Source: JBEKHT01 sp050012135
Lineage (GTDB): Bacteria; Chloroflexota; Anaerolineae; Anaerolineales; RBG-16-64-43
Direction: 5' to 3'
NCBI GenBank assembly: GCA_050012135.1
Contig: JBEKHT010000098.1
Coordinates: 1 to 7,373 of the forward strand
DNA: 7,373 bases
Shown here: positions 1 to 5,560 of the stretch, one piece after another
How positions within the stretch are numbered: the first letter of the stretch is position 1
How the letters are laid out: every line of letters begins with the position of its first letter
The notes under the pieces: model-generated
Told to the model about the DNA's origin: nothing
The model's database searches: none
Seen by the model: the letters and a program-made list of their open reading frames with translations, nothing else
Translations under genes and position numbers: made by a program

Positions 1-287
1 CCGTAGTAGTGCAGCGCCGACCAAAAGGAGACATAGGCGGGATCGACCAAATGGCAGCCCACAAAGAGAGGGTTCGATAGCACCCGCTCCGGAGAGAGGC
101 CCAGCAACAAGTACTTGCCCGCCTCCACTCGCGCCACAAGCCCTTCGCGTTCCATGCGCCGCAACAAATGCGAGGTCTGCACCTTGCTCACGCCAAGCAA
201 GCTTGAGAGCGACCGGCTGTCAAACGCAAACAACTCGCCTTGCTCTAGGAGTTGGGCCGTTGCAGTTGTGGATGCCCTTTTCGACAT
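1..287 (-). CDS. AbiEi-type winged-helix antitoxin/regulator, N-terminal part (runs off the left edge)
   Basis: The minus strand is open from an ATG at 285-287 to the window edge, giving about 95 residues without a stop. Residues about 10-60 look like a winged helix: SLSSLLGVSKVQTSHLLRRM reads as a helix-turn-helix and is followed by an EREGLVARVEAGKYLLLG wing. Then comes FVGCHLVDPAYVSFWSALHYYG, which resembles the start of the second domain of AbiEi-type proteins ('transcriptional regulator of viral defence', COG5340). In known type IV toxin-antitoxin systems AbiEi represses its own operon and counteracts the AbiEii nucleotidyltransferase toxin, whose gene follows; here that position lies outside the window, so a toxin partner cannot be confirmed. 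A GGGAG (301-305) lies about 13 nt upstream of the start, which is rather far for a ribosome binding site. Family assignment is from remembered motifs; an orphan regulator of the same fold is the main alternative. Confidence 0.72.
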   Translation of the reverse strand, partial: MSKRASTTATAQLLEQGELFAFDSRSLSSLLGVSKVQTSHLLRRMEREGLVARVEAGKYLLLGLSPERVLSNPLFVGCHLVDPAYVSFWSALHYY

Positions 288-475
288 AATGTAAACAAAT
301 CTCCCTGGATGCAACGATTATATACCAATAGCCAACGGGGAGGTGTTGACGGGCGTCTGCGGTCCGAGCCGATGTCTCCGACGGTGACACCGTGTTATCA
401 CGTGTAGCAAGAGGTCACATGCTGTCGTCATGGATCCCCTGGTGTGGTGGTGACACCCTATCAGCGCTGGAACAG
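288..475. other. Gene-poor decayed stretch with GGTGACACC repeats
   Basis: There is no intact gene here. The hyphenated palindrome GGTGACACC occurs at 383-391 and 449-457, with related fragments between. Read on the minus strand the repeats encode Gly-Val-Thr, and continuing past the stop of the neighbouring pseudogene gives phrases such as GVTTTPGD and HGVTVGD broken by stops. I infer that this is the decayed repeat-rich C-terminal coding region of the same helix-turn-helix gene. It also contains the promoter of the AbiEi-like gene. Confidence 0.4.
317..328 (-). promoter_or_regulatory. Candidate promoter of the AbiEi-like gene (-10 element)
   Basis: On the minus strand a perfect TATAAT (322-317) lies about 30 nt upstream of the ATG and is preceded by TTGGTA. 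Read with the hexamer shifted by two bases (TATATA), it fits an extended -10 (TG-n-hexamer). No good -35 is seen 16-18 nt further upstream. Transcription would start near 310, giving a short leader. Confidence 0.45.
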
Positions 476-880
476 TTAGATGACAGGGCGTTTTGCCTCC
501 ACCAAACTCTGACAAAGGATCAGGTTCTCGTGGTGCCGCGAGTGGGCGTCGGCCGAAGTCGCCGGGCGTTGTGGAACTTCGTAGGCCATTCCTCCCTGCA
601 TAGCGAAGTGACTTGGACAGGGCGAAATAACCGATGCGAAATCGGGTCAGACGGCTGCCGGTATCCCCTGCTGCGATCCCATCGCTGCGCTTCGTGAGAT
701 GCCGGACTATCCGCCCTACTTGATGATAGGCGAGGATCCCGTCCTCCAGGCGATCTGTCTGAGTGAGGGGCAAATGTTCTTGCCTTCATGACCGGCGTGA
801 TCAGCAAGCGCGAGAAGGATGAACTTCTCATCCCGGAGAAGATCAGCCTCCCATACTTGGGCCATGGCTTTGACGCTCAT
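476..880 (-). pseudogene. Degraded helix-turn-helix (HTH_36-like) DNA-binding protein
   Basis: Starting at ATG 880-878 the minus strand reads MSVKAMAQVWEADLLRDEKF, then LALADHAGHEGKNICPSLRQ and IAWRTGSS. This matches the common opening of HTH_36 proteins found on plasmids, phages and integrated elements. The frame hits TAG at 716-718. The expected recognition helix and wing continue in another frame (VGRIVRHLTKR, then GDTGSRLTRFRIGYFAL) from about 740 to 620. Near 600-630 the reading returns to the first frame (MQGGMAYEVPQRPATS) and ends at TAA 476-478. At least two frameshifts therefore disrupt a protein of roughly 130 residues or more. No ribosome binding site stands out before 880. It could be a sequencing-error artefact of an intact gene, but the repeated stops further downstream favour real decay. 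Confidence 0.68.
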
Positions 881-959
881 GCGTGGTTCAGGCGACCATT
901 GCGCCCAGAGGAGGCCCCGTCAGGTTCGCGGCGCAAATCACCCAGTGCATGCGTGCGTG
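881..959. other. Intergenic stretch, nothing recognised
   Basis: This stretch separates the helix-turn-helix remnant from the tRNA promoter. Open frames crossing it on the plus strand show no recognisable protein and run into the tRNA, so I do not call a gene. Confidence 0.4.
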
Positions 960-988
960 TTGAATTTCCCTGGCAGGGAAGGTATAAT
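960..988 (+). promoter_or_regulatory. Sigma-70-type promoter for tRNA-Val and probably the thrS leader
   Basis: TTGAAT (960-965) and a perfect TATAAT (983-988) are separated by exactly 17 nt. Transcription would begin near 995, about 5 nt before the mature tRNA end at 1000. The spacer is almost filled by the palindrome TTCCCTGGCAGGGAA (966-980). No other plausible promoter lies between the tRNA and the T-box leader, so this one probably serves both. Confidence 0.8.
966..980. promoter_or_regulatory. 15-bp palindrome inside the promoter spacer (candidate operator)
   Basis: TTCCCTG-G-CAGGGAA is a perfect inverted repeat, 7-bp arms around one central base, sitting between the -35 and -10 hexamers. 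Its symmetry and position suit a dimeric repressor or a spacer-binding activator. The binding factor is unknown, and chance is possible. Confidence 0.4.
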
Positions 989-999
989 TCCAACTTACG

Positions 1000-1073
1000 G
1001 GGCGGTTAGCTCAGTTGGTTAGAGCGCCGCGTTGACATCGCGGAGGCCGTAGGTTCAAGTCCTATACCGCCCA
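1000..1073 (+). tRNA. tRNA-Val (anticodon GAC)
   Basis: The full cloverleaf is readable. The acceptor stem is GGGCGGT (1000-1006) with ACCGCCC (1066-1072), followed by discriminator A1073. The D arm is GCTC/GAGC. The anticodon stem CCGCG/CGCGG encloses loop TTGACAT, placing anticodon GAC at 1034-1036. The T arm is GTAGG/CCTAT around TTCAAGT, with one G-T pair. The CCA end is not encoded (ACAC follows), so it must be added enzymatically. It decodes GUC and GUU valine codons. It stands alone here, between its own promoter and the thrS leader. Confidence 0.97.
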
Positions 1074-1082
1074 CACAACCCA

Positions 1083-1099
1083 GGGCGAGTCTTTCGCCC
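1083..1099 (+). other. Short hairpin between tRNA-Val and the T-box leader
   Basis: GGGCGA (1083-1088) pairs perfectly with TCGCCC (1094-1099) around a 5-nt loop. No T-run follows (AGTCATG), so it is unlikely to end transcription by itself. It may instead help processing or separate the tRNA from the folding leader. Confidence 0.5.
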
Positions 1100-1110
1100 A
1101 GTCATGCGAT

Positions 1111-1356
1111 CGCCAGGACGAGTAGCAGTTCCGAGCGCAGCAGCGAGCAAGGGAGCGGTGGGAGCCTTGCGGTGCGGAGAGTGCGAAAACCACCTGGCGG
1201 CTTGAACCGGAACAGCGGCCGCGTTGGCCGCCCAGTATGGGGAACGGCCCGGCCCCGTTAGCGGCCCAGAGATGGCCAGGGCGGCCGGTCCGCCCGGCCA
1301 AAACGGGTGGAACCGCGTGAGGATGCCTCTCGCCCCAGGACGGGCGGGAGGTTTTT
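1111..1356 (+). promoter_or_regulatory. T-box riboswitch controlling thrS (specifier ACC, threonine)
   Basis: Stem I is closed by CGCCAGG (1111-1117) with CCTGGCG (1193-1199). The 5' side of the specifier loop carries AGTA (1121-1124) and the 3' side GAAAACCA (1185-1192), placing specifier ACC at 1189-1191 followed by a purine. TCCG/CGGA, the AG bulge (1134-1135), CGCA/TGCG and the distal AGCGAGC...GGTGGGAGCC motif are all present. GGCCGG (1283-1288) with CCGGCC (1294-1299) makes stem III. The T-box core GGGTGGAACCGCG covers 1305-1317. Its TGGA (1308-1311) can pair with an uncharged tRNA-Thr end carrying discriminator U. Known logic: uncharged tRNA-Thr stabilises the antiterminator (GGG 1305-1307 with CCC 1334-1336, GCG 1315-1317 with CGC 1331-1333) and allows thrS transcription. 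By eye I do not see the usual K-turn between the basal helix and the specifier loop. Confidence 0.95.
1326..1356 (+). terminator. Intrinsic terminator of the thrS T-box leader
   Basis: CCTCTCGCCC (1326-1335) pairs with GGGCGGGAGG (1342-1351), giving ten pairs with one G-T, around a 6-nt loop and followed directly by TTTTT (1352-1356). Its left arm shares CGCCC (1331-1335) with the antiterminator, so the two structures exclude each other. Confidence 0.95.
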
Positions 1357-1408
1357 GCTTTCCGGGGCCGCTCAGCCCGGAGCCGCCGGCAGGAGAGGAG
1401 AGACCAAG

Positions 1409-3208
1409 ATGCCCGAACGACAAGTGGCGCGCTATGAAGAATCGGAACTTTACCGGATTCGCCATTCCGCCGCGCACGTGATGGCGCAGGCCGTGATGGA
1501 TATGTTCCCGGGGGAGGCTAAGATCGCCATCGGCCCGCCCATCGAGGAAGGCTTCTACTACGACTTTGACCTGCCCCGCTCTCTAACCCCGGAGGATCTC
1601 CAGGCCATCGAGAAGCGCATGCGCGAGATCATCCGCGGGAACTATTCCTTTGTGCGCCGCGAAGTCGACGCGGGGGAAGCCAAGCGTCTCTTTGCGGACC
1701 AGCCTTACAAGCTGGAGCTGATCGCCGGGCTGGAGCAGGGCCGGGAAGACGAGCACGGCAACCCGCTCAGCGAGCCCCCCATCATTACCACCTACAGCCA
1801 CGATCAGTTCACGGACCTTTGCCGCGGCCCGCACGTCGAGCACACCGGGCAGATCAATCCCGAGGCCGTGAGGCTCATGCAGGTCTCGGGCGCCTATTGG
1901 CGCGGCGACGAAAAGCGGCCCATGCTCCAACGCATTTACGGCACCGCTTGGAAGACCTCCCAGGAACTGGAGGAGTACCTGTGGCGGCTGGAGGAAGCCA
2001 AGAAGCGCGACCATCGCAGGTTGGGGAAGGATCTGGGTCTCTTCTATTTTTCCGAGGATATCGGGCCCGGTCTGCCACTCTTTTCCCCGCGCGGCGAGGC
2101 GCTGCGGCATCTGATGGAGTCCTACGTGCGGGAAGTCCAGACGCGCTACGGCTACCAGCACGTTTGGACCGGACACCTGGTCAAGGAGGATCTCTACCGG
2201 CGCTCGGGACACTACGACAACTACAAGGAATCCATGTTCCCCCCTCTGGTGGACGAAGGAGTGGCTTACCGTCTCAAGCCGATGAACTGCCCCAGTCACA
2301 TGACCCTCTACCGGGAGATGGGGACGCATTCCTACCGGGAACTGCCTCTGCGCTTCGCCGAGTTTGCCACGCTCTACCGGTACGAAAAGGCCGGCGAACT
2401 CACGGGACTGGCCCGGGTGCGCGCGCTCACGCAGGACGATTGCCACATCTTTTGCACCCCCGACCAGATCGGGTCGGAATTTGCATTGGCGCTGCGCCTG
2501 ATCCAGGAGGTGCTCGGCCGCTACCGGCTCAGCGACTATTGGGTCCGATTGAGCTTGCGAGGCAAACAAGGCAAGTTTGTGGCCGATGACCAGAAGTGGA
2601 ACCAGGCCACCGCCGCGCTGCGCTCCGCCCTGGAGGCGAGCGGGATGGATTATGAGCCCGTGGAGGGCGAGGCCGCCTTCTACGGCCCGAAGGCGGATTT
2701 CATGTTCCGCGATGTCCTCCGGCGGCAGTGGCAGCTCTCCACCATCCAGGTAGATTTCATCCAGCCGGCGCGCCTGGGCCTGGAATATGTCGGCGAAGAC
2801 GGGCAGGTGCACACGCCGGTGGTCATCCACCGCGCGGTTACCGGATCGACCGAGCGCTTCCTGGCGATGATCCTTGAGCATTTCGCGGGAGCCCTGCCGG
2901 TTTGGCTGGCCCCCGTGCAGGCGGTCCTCATCCCGATTGCCGACCGGCACCTTGAATTCAGCCGCCGGGTGGAAGAGCGCATGAAGCAAGCGGGCCTGCG
3001 GGTGGAGGTCGATCCGCGCGCCGAGCGGATGAATGCCAAAATCCGCGACGCCCAGTTGCAGAAGGTCCCCTTCATGCTCATTGCCGGCGACCGCGAGGTG
3101 CAGGCCGACTCGGTCGCCGTGCGCCTGCGCAGCGGGGAGGATCTCGGCCCTCTCAAGGTGGAGGAGGTGATCGCCCGCCTGCGCGAGGCGATCCAAAAGG
3201 GCGACTGA
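1409..3208 (+). CDS. thrS: Threonyl-tRNA synthetase lacking the TGS domain
   Basis: Class II aminoacyl-tRNA synthetase that charges tRNA-Thr in the cytoplasm. I start it at ATG 1409 because AGGAGAGGAG (1391-1400) lies 8 nt upstream and because longer starts fall inside the T-box leader. This gives 599 residues, against about 640 for forms with a TGS domain; translation begins almost at once in the editing domain. Editing-site residues are visible: H19 and H23 (HSAAH) and C138/H142 (CRGPH). The catalytic core covers about 205-495, with zinc ligands C294 (MNC), H346 (DDCH) and H474 (VIH), motif 2 around RYEKAGELTGLARVRALTQD, and motif 3 near GSTERF. The C-terminal anticodon-binding domain follows from about 500 and includes RAERMNAKIRDAQLQKVPFM. 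Expression is under the T-box. TGS-less forms are known in Chloroflexota and cyanobacteria, to my memory, so this is probably lineage-typical and not truncation. Confidence 0.97.
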   Translation: MPERQVARYEESELYRIRHSAAHVMAQAVMDMFPGEAKIAIGPPIEEGFYYDFDLPRSLTPEDLQAIEKRMREIIRGNYSFVRREVDAGEAKRLFADQPYKLELIAGLEQGREDEHGNPLSEPPIITTYSHDQFTDLCRGPHVEHTGQINPEAVRLMQVSGAYWRGDEKRPMLQRIYGTAWKTSQELEEYLWRLEEAKKRDHRRLGKDLGLFYFSEDIGPGLPLFSPRGEALRHLMESYVREVQTRYGYQHVWTGHLVKEDLYRRSGHYDNYKESMFPPLVDEGVAYRLKPMNCPSHMTLYREMGTHSYRELPLRFAEFATLYRYEKAGELTGLARVRALTQDDCHIFCTPDQIGSEFALALRLIQEVLGRYRLSDYWVRLSLRGKQGKFVADDQKWNQATAALRSALEASGMDYEPVEGEAAFYGPKADFMFRDVLRRQWQLSTIQVDFIQPARLGLEYVGEDGQVHTPVVIHRAVTGSTERFLAMILEHFAGALPVWLAPVQAVLIPIADRHLEFSRRVEERMKQAGLRVEVDPRAERMNAKIRDAQLQKVPFMLIAGDREVQADSVAVRLRSGEDLGPLKVEEVIARLREAIQKGD

Positions 3209-3356
3209 GTTCCGCTCCGGCTCGGGTGTACAATCCAGCGCGGTCCATGGCGCGGAGGAGAGGAAAGGAAGAGGCTTTTCCGCCGCCGGGCGCGTTTGGG
3301 CTGGGTCCTTTTCCAATTTCACCCGCGCTTCTCTTTGCGGCAGGGCTGGAGGGAAC

Positions 3357-3773
3357 ATGTTTCACAAGATCTTTGTCGTGGGCAACCTGGGCCGTGACCC
3401 GGAGATGCGCTACACCCCCAACGGCCAGGCGGTCACCTCCTTCCCGGTTGCGGTCAACCGCCGCTACAACGATTCGAGCGGGCAGCCGGTCGAGGAGACC
3501 ATTTGGTTTCGCGTCTCGGCTTGGGGCAAGCAGGCCGAGTTGTGCAAGCAATACCTATCCAAAGGGCGCCAGGTGCTGGTGGAAGGACGCCTCAGCCCCG
3601 ACCGCGCCACCGGCAACCCGCGGACCTTCACGCGCCAGGATGGGTCGGTGGGCTCGTCCTACGAGGTGGTCGCCGAGACCGTCCGCTTCCTGGGCGCGCG
3701 AGGCGAGGGCCCGGAGCCTGCAGACACCGCCGCCGCACCGGCGCCAACGAGCGAAGACGAGATCCCCTTCTAG
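3357..3773 (+). CDS. ssb: Single-stranded DNA-binding protein SSB
   Basis: Binds single-stranded DNA in replication, recombination and repair. The 138-residue protein opens with FHKIFVVGNLGRDPEMRYTP, a typical SSB beginning, and its OB fold runs to about residue 112. Aromatic DNA-stacking positions are visible in ETIWFRVSAWGKQAE (W50, W56), and RQVLVEGRL matches the late OB strand. A short Pro/Ala-rich linker leads to the acidic tip SEDEIPF, the conserved partner-binding tail of bacterial SSBs. GGAGGG (3348-3353) lies just before the ATG. It follows thrS by 148 nt with no clear terminator, so read-through from thrS is possible. The following genes run in the same direction. Confidence 0.97.
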   Translation: MFHKIFVVGNLGRDPEMRYTPNGQAVTSFPVAVNRRYNDSSGQPVEETIWFRVSAWGKQAELCKQYLSKGRQVLVEGRLSPDRATGNPRTFTRQDGSVGSSYEVVAETVRFLGARGEGPEPADTAAAPAPTSEDEIPF

Positions 3774-3827
3774 GACGGCGGCCGGGATGCTTCCGCCTCC
3801 GTCCCCAGCCTGACCCGGTGGACCCAG

Positions 3828-4187
3828 ATGAATGAGCCGCCTGCCCCCCCCTCTGCCAAGCGGCCGCTGCCGCTGGAGTTGCCCTCCGGCCTGGAGCCGA
3901 GCTATGCCAACTTGGCCTTGATCACGCACTCCGCCACCGAGGTGGTGATCGACTTTGCCCGGGTCCTGCCGGGCCTGCCCAAGGCACGCGTTTGTTCCCG
4001 CGTGGTCATGGCACCCTTGAGCGCTAAGCTTCTCCTGCGGGCTCTGCAAGAGAACCTCTCGAAATACGAGGCGCAGTTCGGGGAGATCCGTGTTCCCGAA
4101 GGGGCCTCCCTGGCCGATCAGCTCTTTGGCCGTCCCGGTGGCGAGCACCCCGGCCCCGACCCAGCTCCCGGCGATCCCAATTCATGA
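3828..4187 (+). CDS. DUF3467 family protein
   Basis: A small 119-residue protein. The core, about residues 22-88, contains PSYANLALITHSATEVVIDF, then ARVLPGLPKARVCSRVVMAP and AKLLLRALQENLSKYEAQFG. I recognise this as the DUF3467 pattern, whose biochemical role is not established. The N-terminus is proline-rich and the C-terminal 25 residues are Gly/Pro-rich and probably disordered. No signal peptide or membrane segment is seen. Its weak ribosome binding site is GGTGG (3817-3821). It starts 54 nt after ssb, and its TGA overlaps the ATG of the translin-like gene (ATGA at 4184-4187), so the two are probably translationally coupled and functionally linked. Confidence 0.82.
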   Translation: MNEPPAPPSAKRPLPLELPSGLEPSYANLALITHSATEVVIDFARVLPGLPKARVCSRVVMAPLSAKLLLRALQENLSKYEAQFGEIRVPEGASLADQLFGRPGGEHPGPDPAPGDPNS

Positions 4188-4843
4188 ACGAGATCCACGG
4201 TCTCTCCGATCGGATTCGCGAACTTCTCGATGCCAAGAACTTGGCGCGCGAGCGAGCCCTCGAGCGCTCGCGGGCCCTGGTGCGCCATTGTGCTCTGGCG
4301 ATTCGCGCTGTTCACCGCGGGGAACGCCCGCTCGCCCTGGCTCAGCTGGGCGAGGCCAGGACGCACGCGCAGGCCTTGCGGGAGGAATTGGGCGCCTACC
4401 CGGACCTTTACTTCGCCGGATACTGCCAGGACTCGTTGAAGGAGTTCGCCGAGGCCAGCATCGTCTCTGCCCTGGTCGCGGGCGAGCACCTGCCCGCCCC
4501 CGAGGAGATCGGCGTCGAGCCGGCCCCCTACCTGAACGGGTTGGGGGAAGCCGCCGGAGAACTGCGCCGGAGGTGCCTGGACGTCATTCGCCTGGGGAAC
4601 GCGCCAGAAGCCGAACGCCTGCTGGGCCTGATGGATGAAATCTTCGCGCTGCTCGTCACCCTGGACTACCCCGATGCGCTCACCGGAAACCTGCGGCGCA
4701 CGACCGACATGGTCCGCGGGGTGACGGAGCGAACCCGGGGCGACCTGACCCTCAGCCTGCGCCTGGAAGACACCCAAAGGGCCCTCGGCGCCCTGCAGGC
4801 CAAACTGGGCGGCTCCGAAGCGGACCCGCCCCCGGAGCCGTGA
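4184..4843 (+). CDS. Translin-family (translin/TRAX-like) protein
   Basis: A mainly alpha-helical protein of 219 residues, close to the length of eukaryotic translin. The diagnostic block is C-terminal: PYLNGLGEAAGELRRRCLDV at 115-134, then LDYPDALTGNLRRTTDMVRG and VTERTRGDL. Eukaryotic translin and TRAX assemble into the RNA-binding C3PO complex, in which TRAX supplies the ribonuclease site from acidic residues. Here E87-F-A-E90 and E122 fall where I remember the TRAX acids (an ExxE pair and a third acid before GEL). That suggests, without proving, nuclease activity. The N-terminal helix ARERALERSRALVRHCALAI also fits the family. The C-terminal tail (210-219) is Pro/Glu-rich. The start overlaps the DUF3467 stop by 4 nt. 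Bacterial members are sometimes misnamed as haloacid dehalogenases; no HAD motif is present. Confidence 0.85.
   Translation: MNEIHGLSDRIRELLDAKNLARERALERSRALVRHCALAIRAVHRGERPLALAQLGEARTHAQALREELGAYPDLYFAGYCQDSLKEFAEASIVSALVAGEHLPAPEEIGVEPAPYLNGLGEAAGELRRRCLDVIRLGNAPEAERLLGLMDEIFALLVTLDYPDALTGNLRRTTDMVRGVTERTRGDLTLSLRLEDTQRALGALQAKLGGSEADPPPEP
4810..4840 (+). other. Hairpin-forming inverted repeat at the 3' end of the translin-like gene
   Basis: CGGCTCCG (4810-4817) pairs perfectly with CGGAGCCG (4833-4840), and GCGG/CCGC can extend the pairing inside the loop. It ends immediately before the TGA. No T-run follows, so it could be a 3'-end stabilising hairpin or simply GC-rich coding sequence. 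Confidence 0.4.
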
Positions 4844-4884
4844 AAGGCCCGCCGCGGCTGGGGCCCAGGCCGACGGGCTTCTTT
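4844..4884. terminator. Candidate bidirectional terminator between convergent genes
   Basis: Outer arms AAGGCCCG (4844-4851) and CGGGCTT (4874-4880) pair with one bulge. Inner arms CGGCTGGG (4855-4862) and CCCAGGCCG (4864-4872) continue the stem, also imperfectly. On the plus strand CTTT follows; on the minus strand the hairpin runs into CTTTCA. It fills the short gap between the translin-like gene and the convergent HAD gene. The T-runs are short, so efficiency is uncertain. Confidence 0.5.
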
Positions 4885-5560
4885 AGCACAGCAAGAGACT
4901 GGAAAGATCCGGGGTGGTCTGCAAGATCACGTCGGCTCCCTCTTCCTCGAGATCCTGCCTCAACCCAAATCCACACAGGACCCCGACCGTTTGCGCGCCG
5001 GCCGTTTTCCCCGCCTGGATGTCGACCCGAGTGTCCCCCACCATCAGGCAATCCGTGGGTGCTGAGCCCAACCGTTCGGCCGCCAGAAGAACCGGATCCG
5101 GATGGGGCTTGATGCGTTTGGCGGAAAGCGAGGAAACCACGACCCGGAAAAGCGGCCGCAATCCGAACTGATCCAGAAAGGCCTCCGTGCTGCGCCGGTC
5201 CCTCGAACTGACGACGGCCAGAGGGTAGTGGGCGGAAAGCCCCTGGAGCATCTCGTGCACCCCGGGGATGATGCGAAAAGCGCCGGGTCTCCCGACCCCG
5301 CGGACTCGCGCGAGCAGTTCGCTGAGCCCCGAAAGGGGCGACTCGAGCCCAACCCGGTCCGGCAGGGTGAAAAGGAAGTTGAAGAAGCCCTCCGAGGCCA
5401 TCAGCCAGCGCCGCAAGGTGGGGCGGGGCTCCCCCGAGGGAAAGAGGAACCTAGCCGGGCGCAGGAAGCCTGCTAGGACGTCGAGGTAGGCATCATCGGT
5501 GTCCGCCAGGGTCCCATCCAGGTCAAAGAGCACCGCGCTGATCCGCGCCCGATCCAGCAT
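4883..5560 (-). CDS. HAD-superfamily hydrolase (phosphoglycolate phosphatase-like)
   Basis: A cytoplasmic phosphatase-like protein of about 225 residues from the chosen start. The four HAD motifs are clear: FDLDGTLADTDD with nucleophile D13 and D15; the AVVSSRD serine motif near S118; K151 in KRIKPHPDP; and VGDTRVDIQAGKTAG with D176 and D180. A helical C1-type cap sits between motifs I and II (about 20-95). The closing GFGLRQDLEEEGADVILQTT resembles phosphoglycolate phosphatase relatives, but the true substrate cannot be told. The frame is open upstream to 5821, yet that extension has no family resemblance. I choose ATG 5558-5560 because GAGG (5570-5573) lies 9 nt upstream; ATG 5567-5569 is an alternative adding three residues. 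It converges on the translin-like gene and diverges from the DUF1028 gene. Confidence 0.88.
   Translation of the reverse strand: MLDRARISAVLFDLDGTLADTDDAYLDVLAGFLRPARFLFPSGEPRPTLRRWLMASEGFFNFLFTLPDRVGLESPLSGLSELLARVRGVGRPGAFRIIPGVHEMLQGLSAHYPLAVVSSRDRRSTEAFLDQFGLRPLFRVVVSSLSAKRIKPHPDPVLLAAERLGSAPTDCLMVGDTRVDIQAGKTAGAQTVGVLCGFGLRQDLEEEGADVILQTTPDLSSLLLC

Noticed and set aside
612..791. Plus-strand frame containing MPDYPPYLMIGEDPVLQAIC, which at first looked coding
   Set aside because: It lies opposite the helix-turn-helix remnant, whose minus-strand reading matches a known family; the coding look is the shadow of that gene.
788..1009. Plus-strand frame of 73 codons before the tRNA
   Set aside because: It runs through the promoter and into the tRNA gene, has no family resemblance, and overlaps the start of the antisense remnant.
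1..1073. An element integrated at the tRNA-Val gene
   Set aside because: The accessory remnants lie on the 5' side of the tRNA, whereas integration usually uses the 3' end; no integrase or duplicated tRNA 3' fragment is seen in the window.
1307..1408. N-terminal extension of thrS from GTG 1307
   Set aside because: The GTG belongs to the T-box motif and the residues are encoded by the terminator; a good ribosome binding site precedes ATG 1409.
3205..3234. Possible ssb promoter with TACAAT at 3229-3234
   Set aside because: The -10 match is fair, but the matching -35 (CTGAGT, 18 nt away) fits only three of six bases and overlaps the thrS stop; too weak to call.
1583..3358. Long minus-strand open frame of 591 codons opposite thrS
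   Set aside because: It is antisense to the well-conserved thrS and shows no recognisable family; such frames are common opposite high-GC genes.
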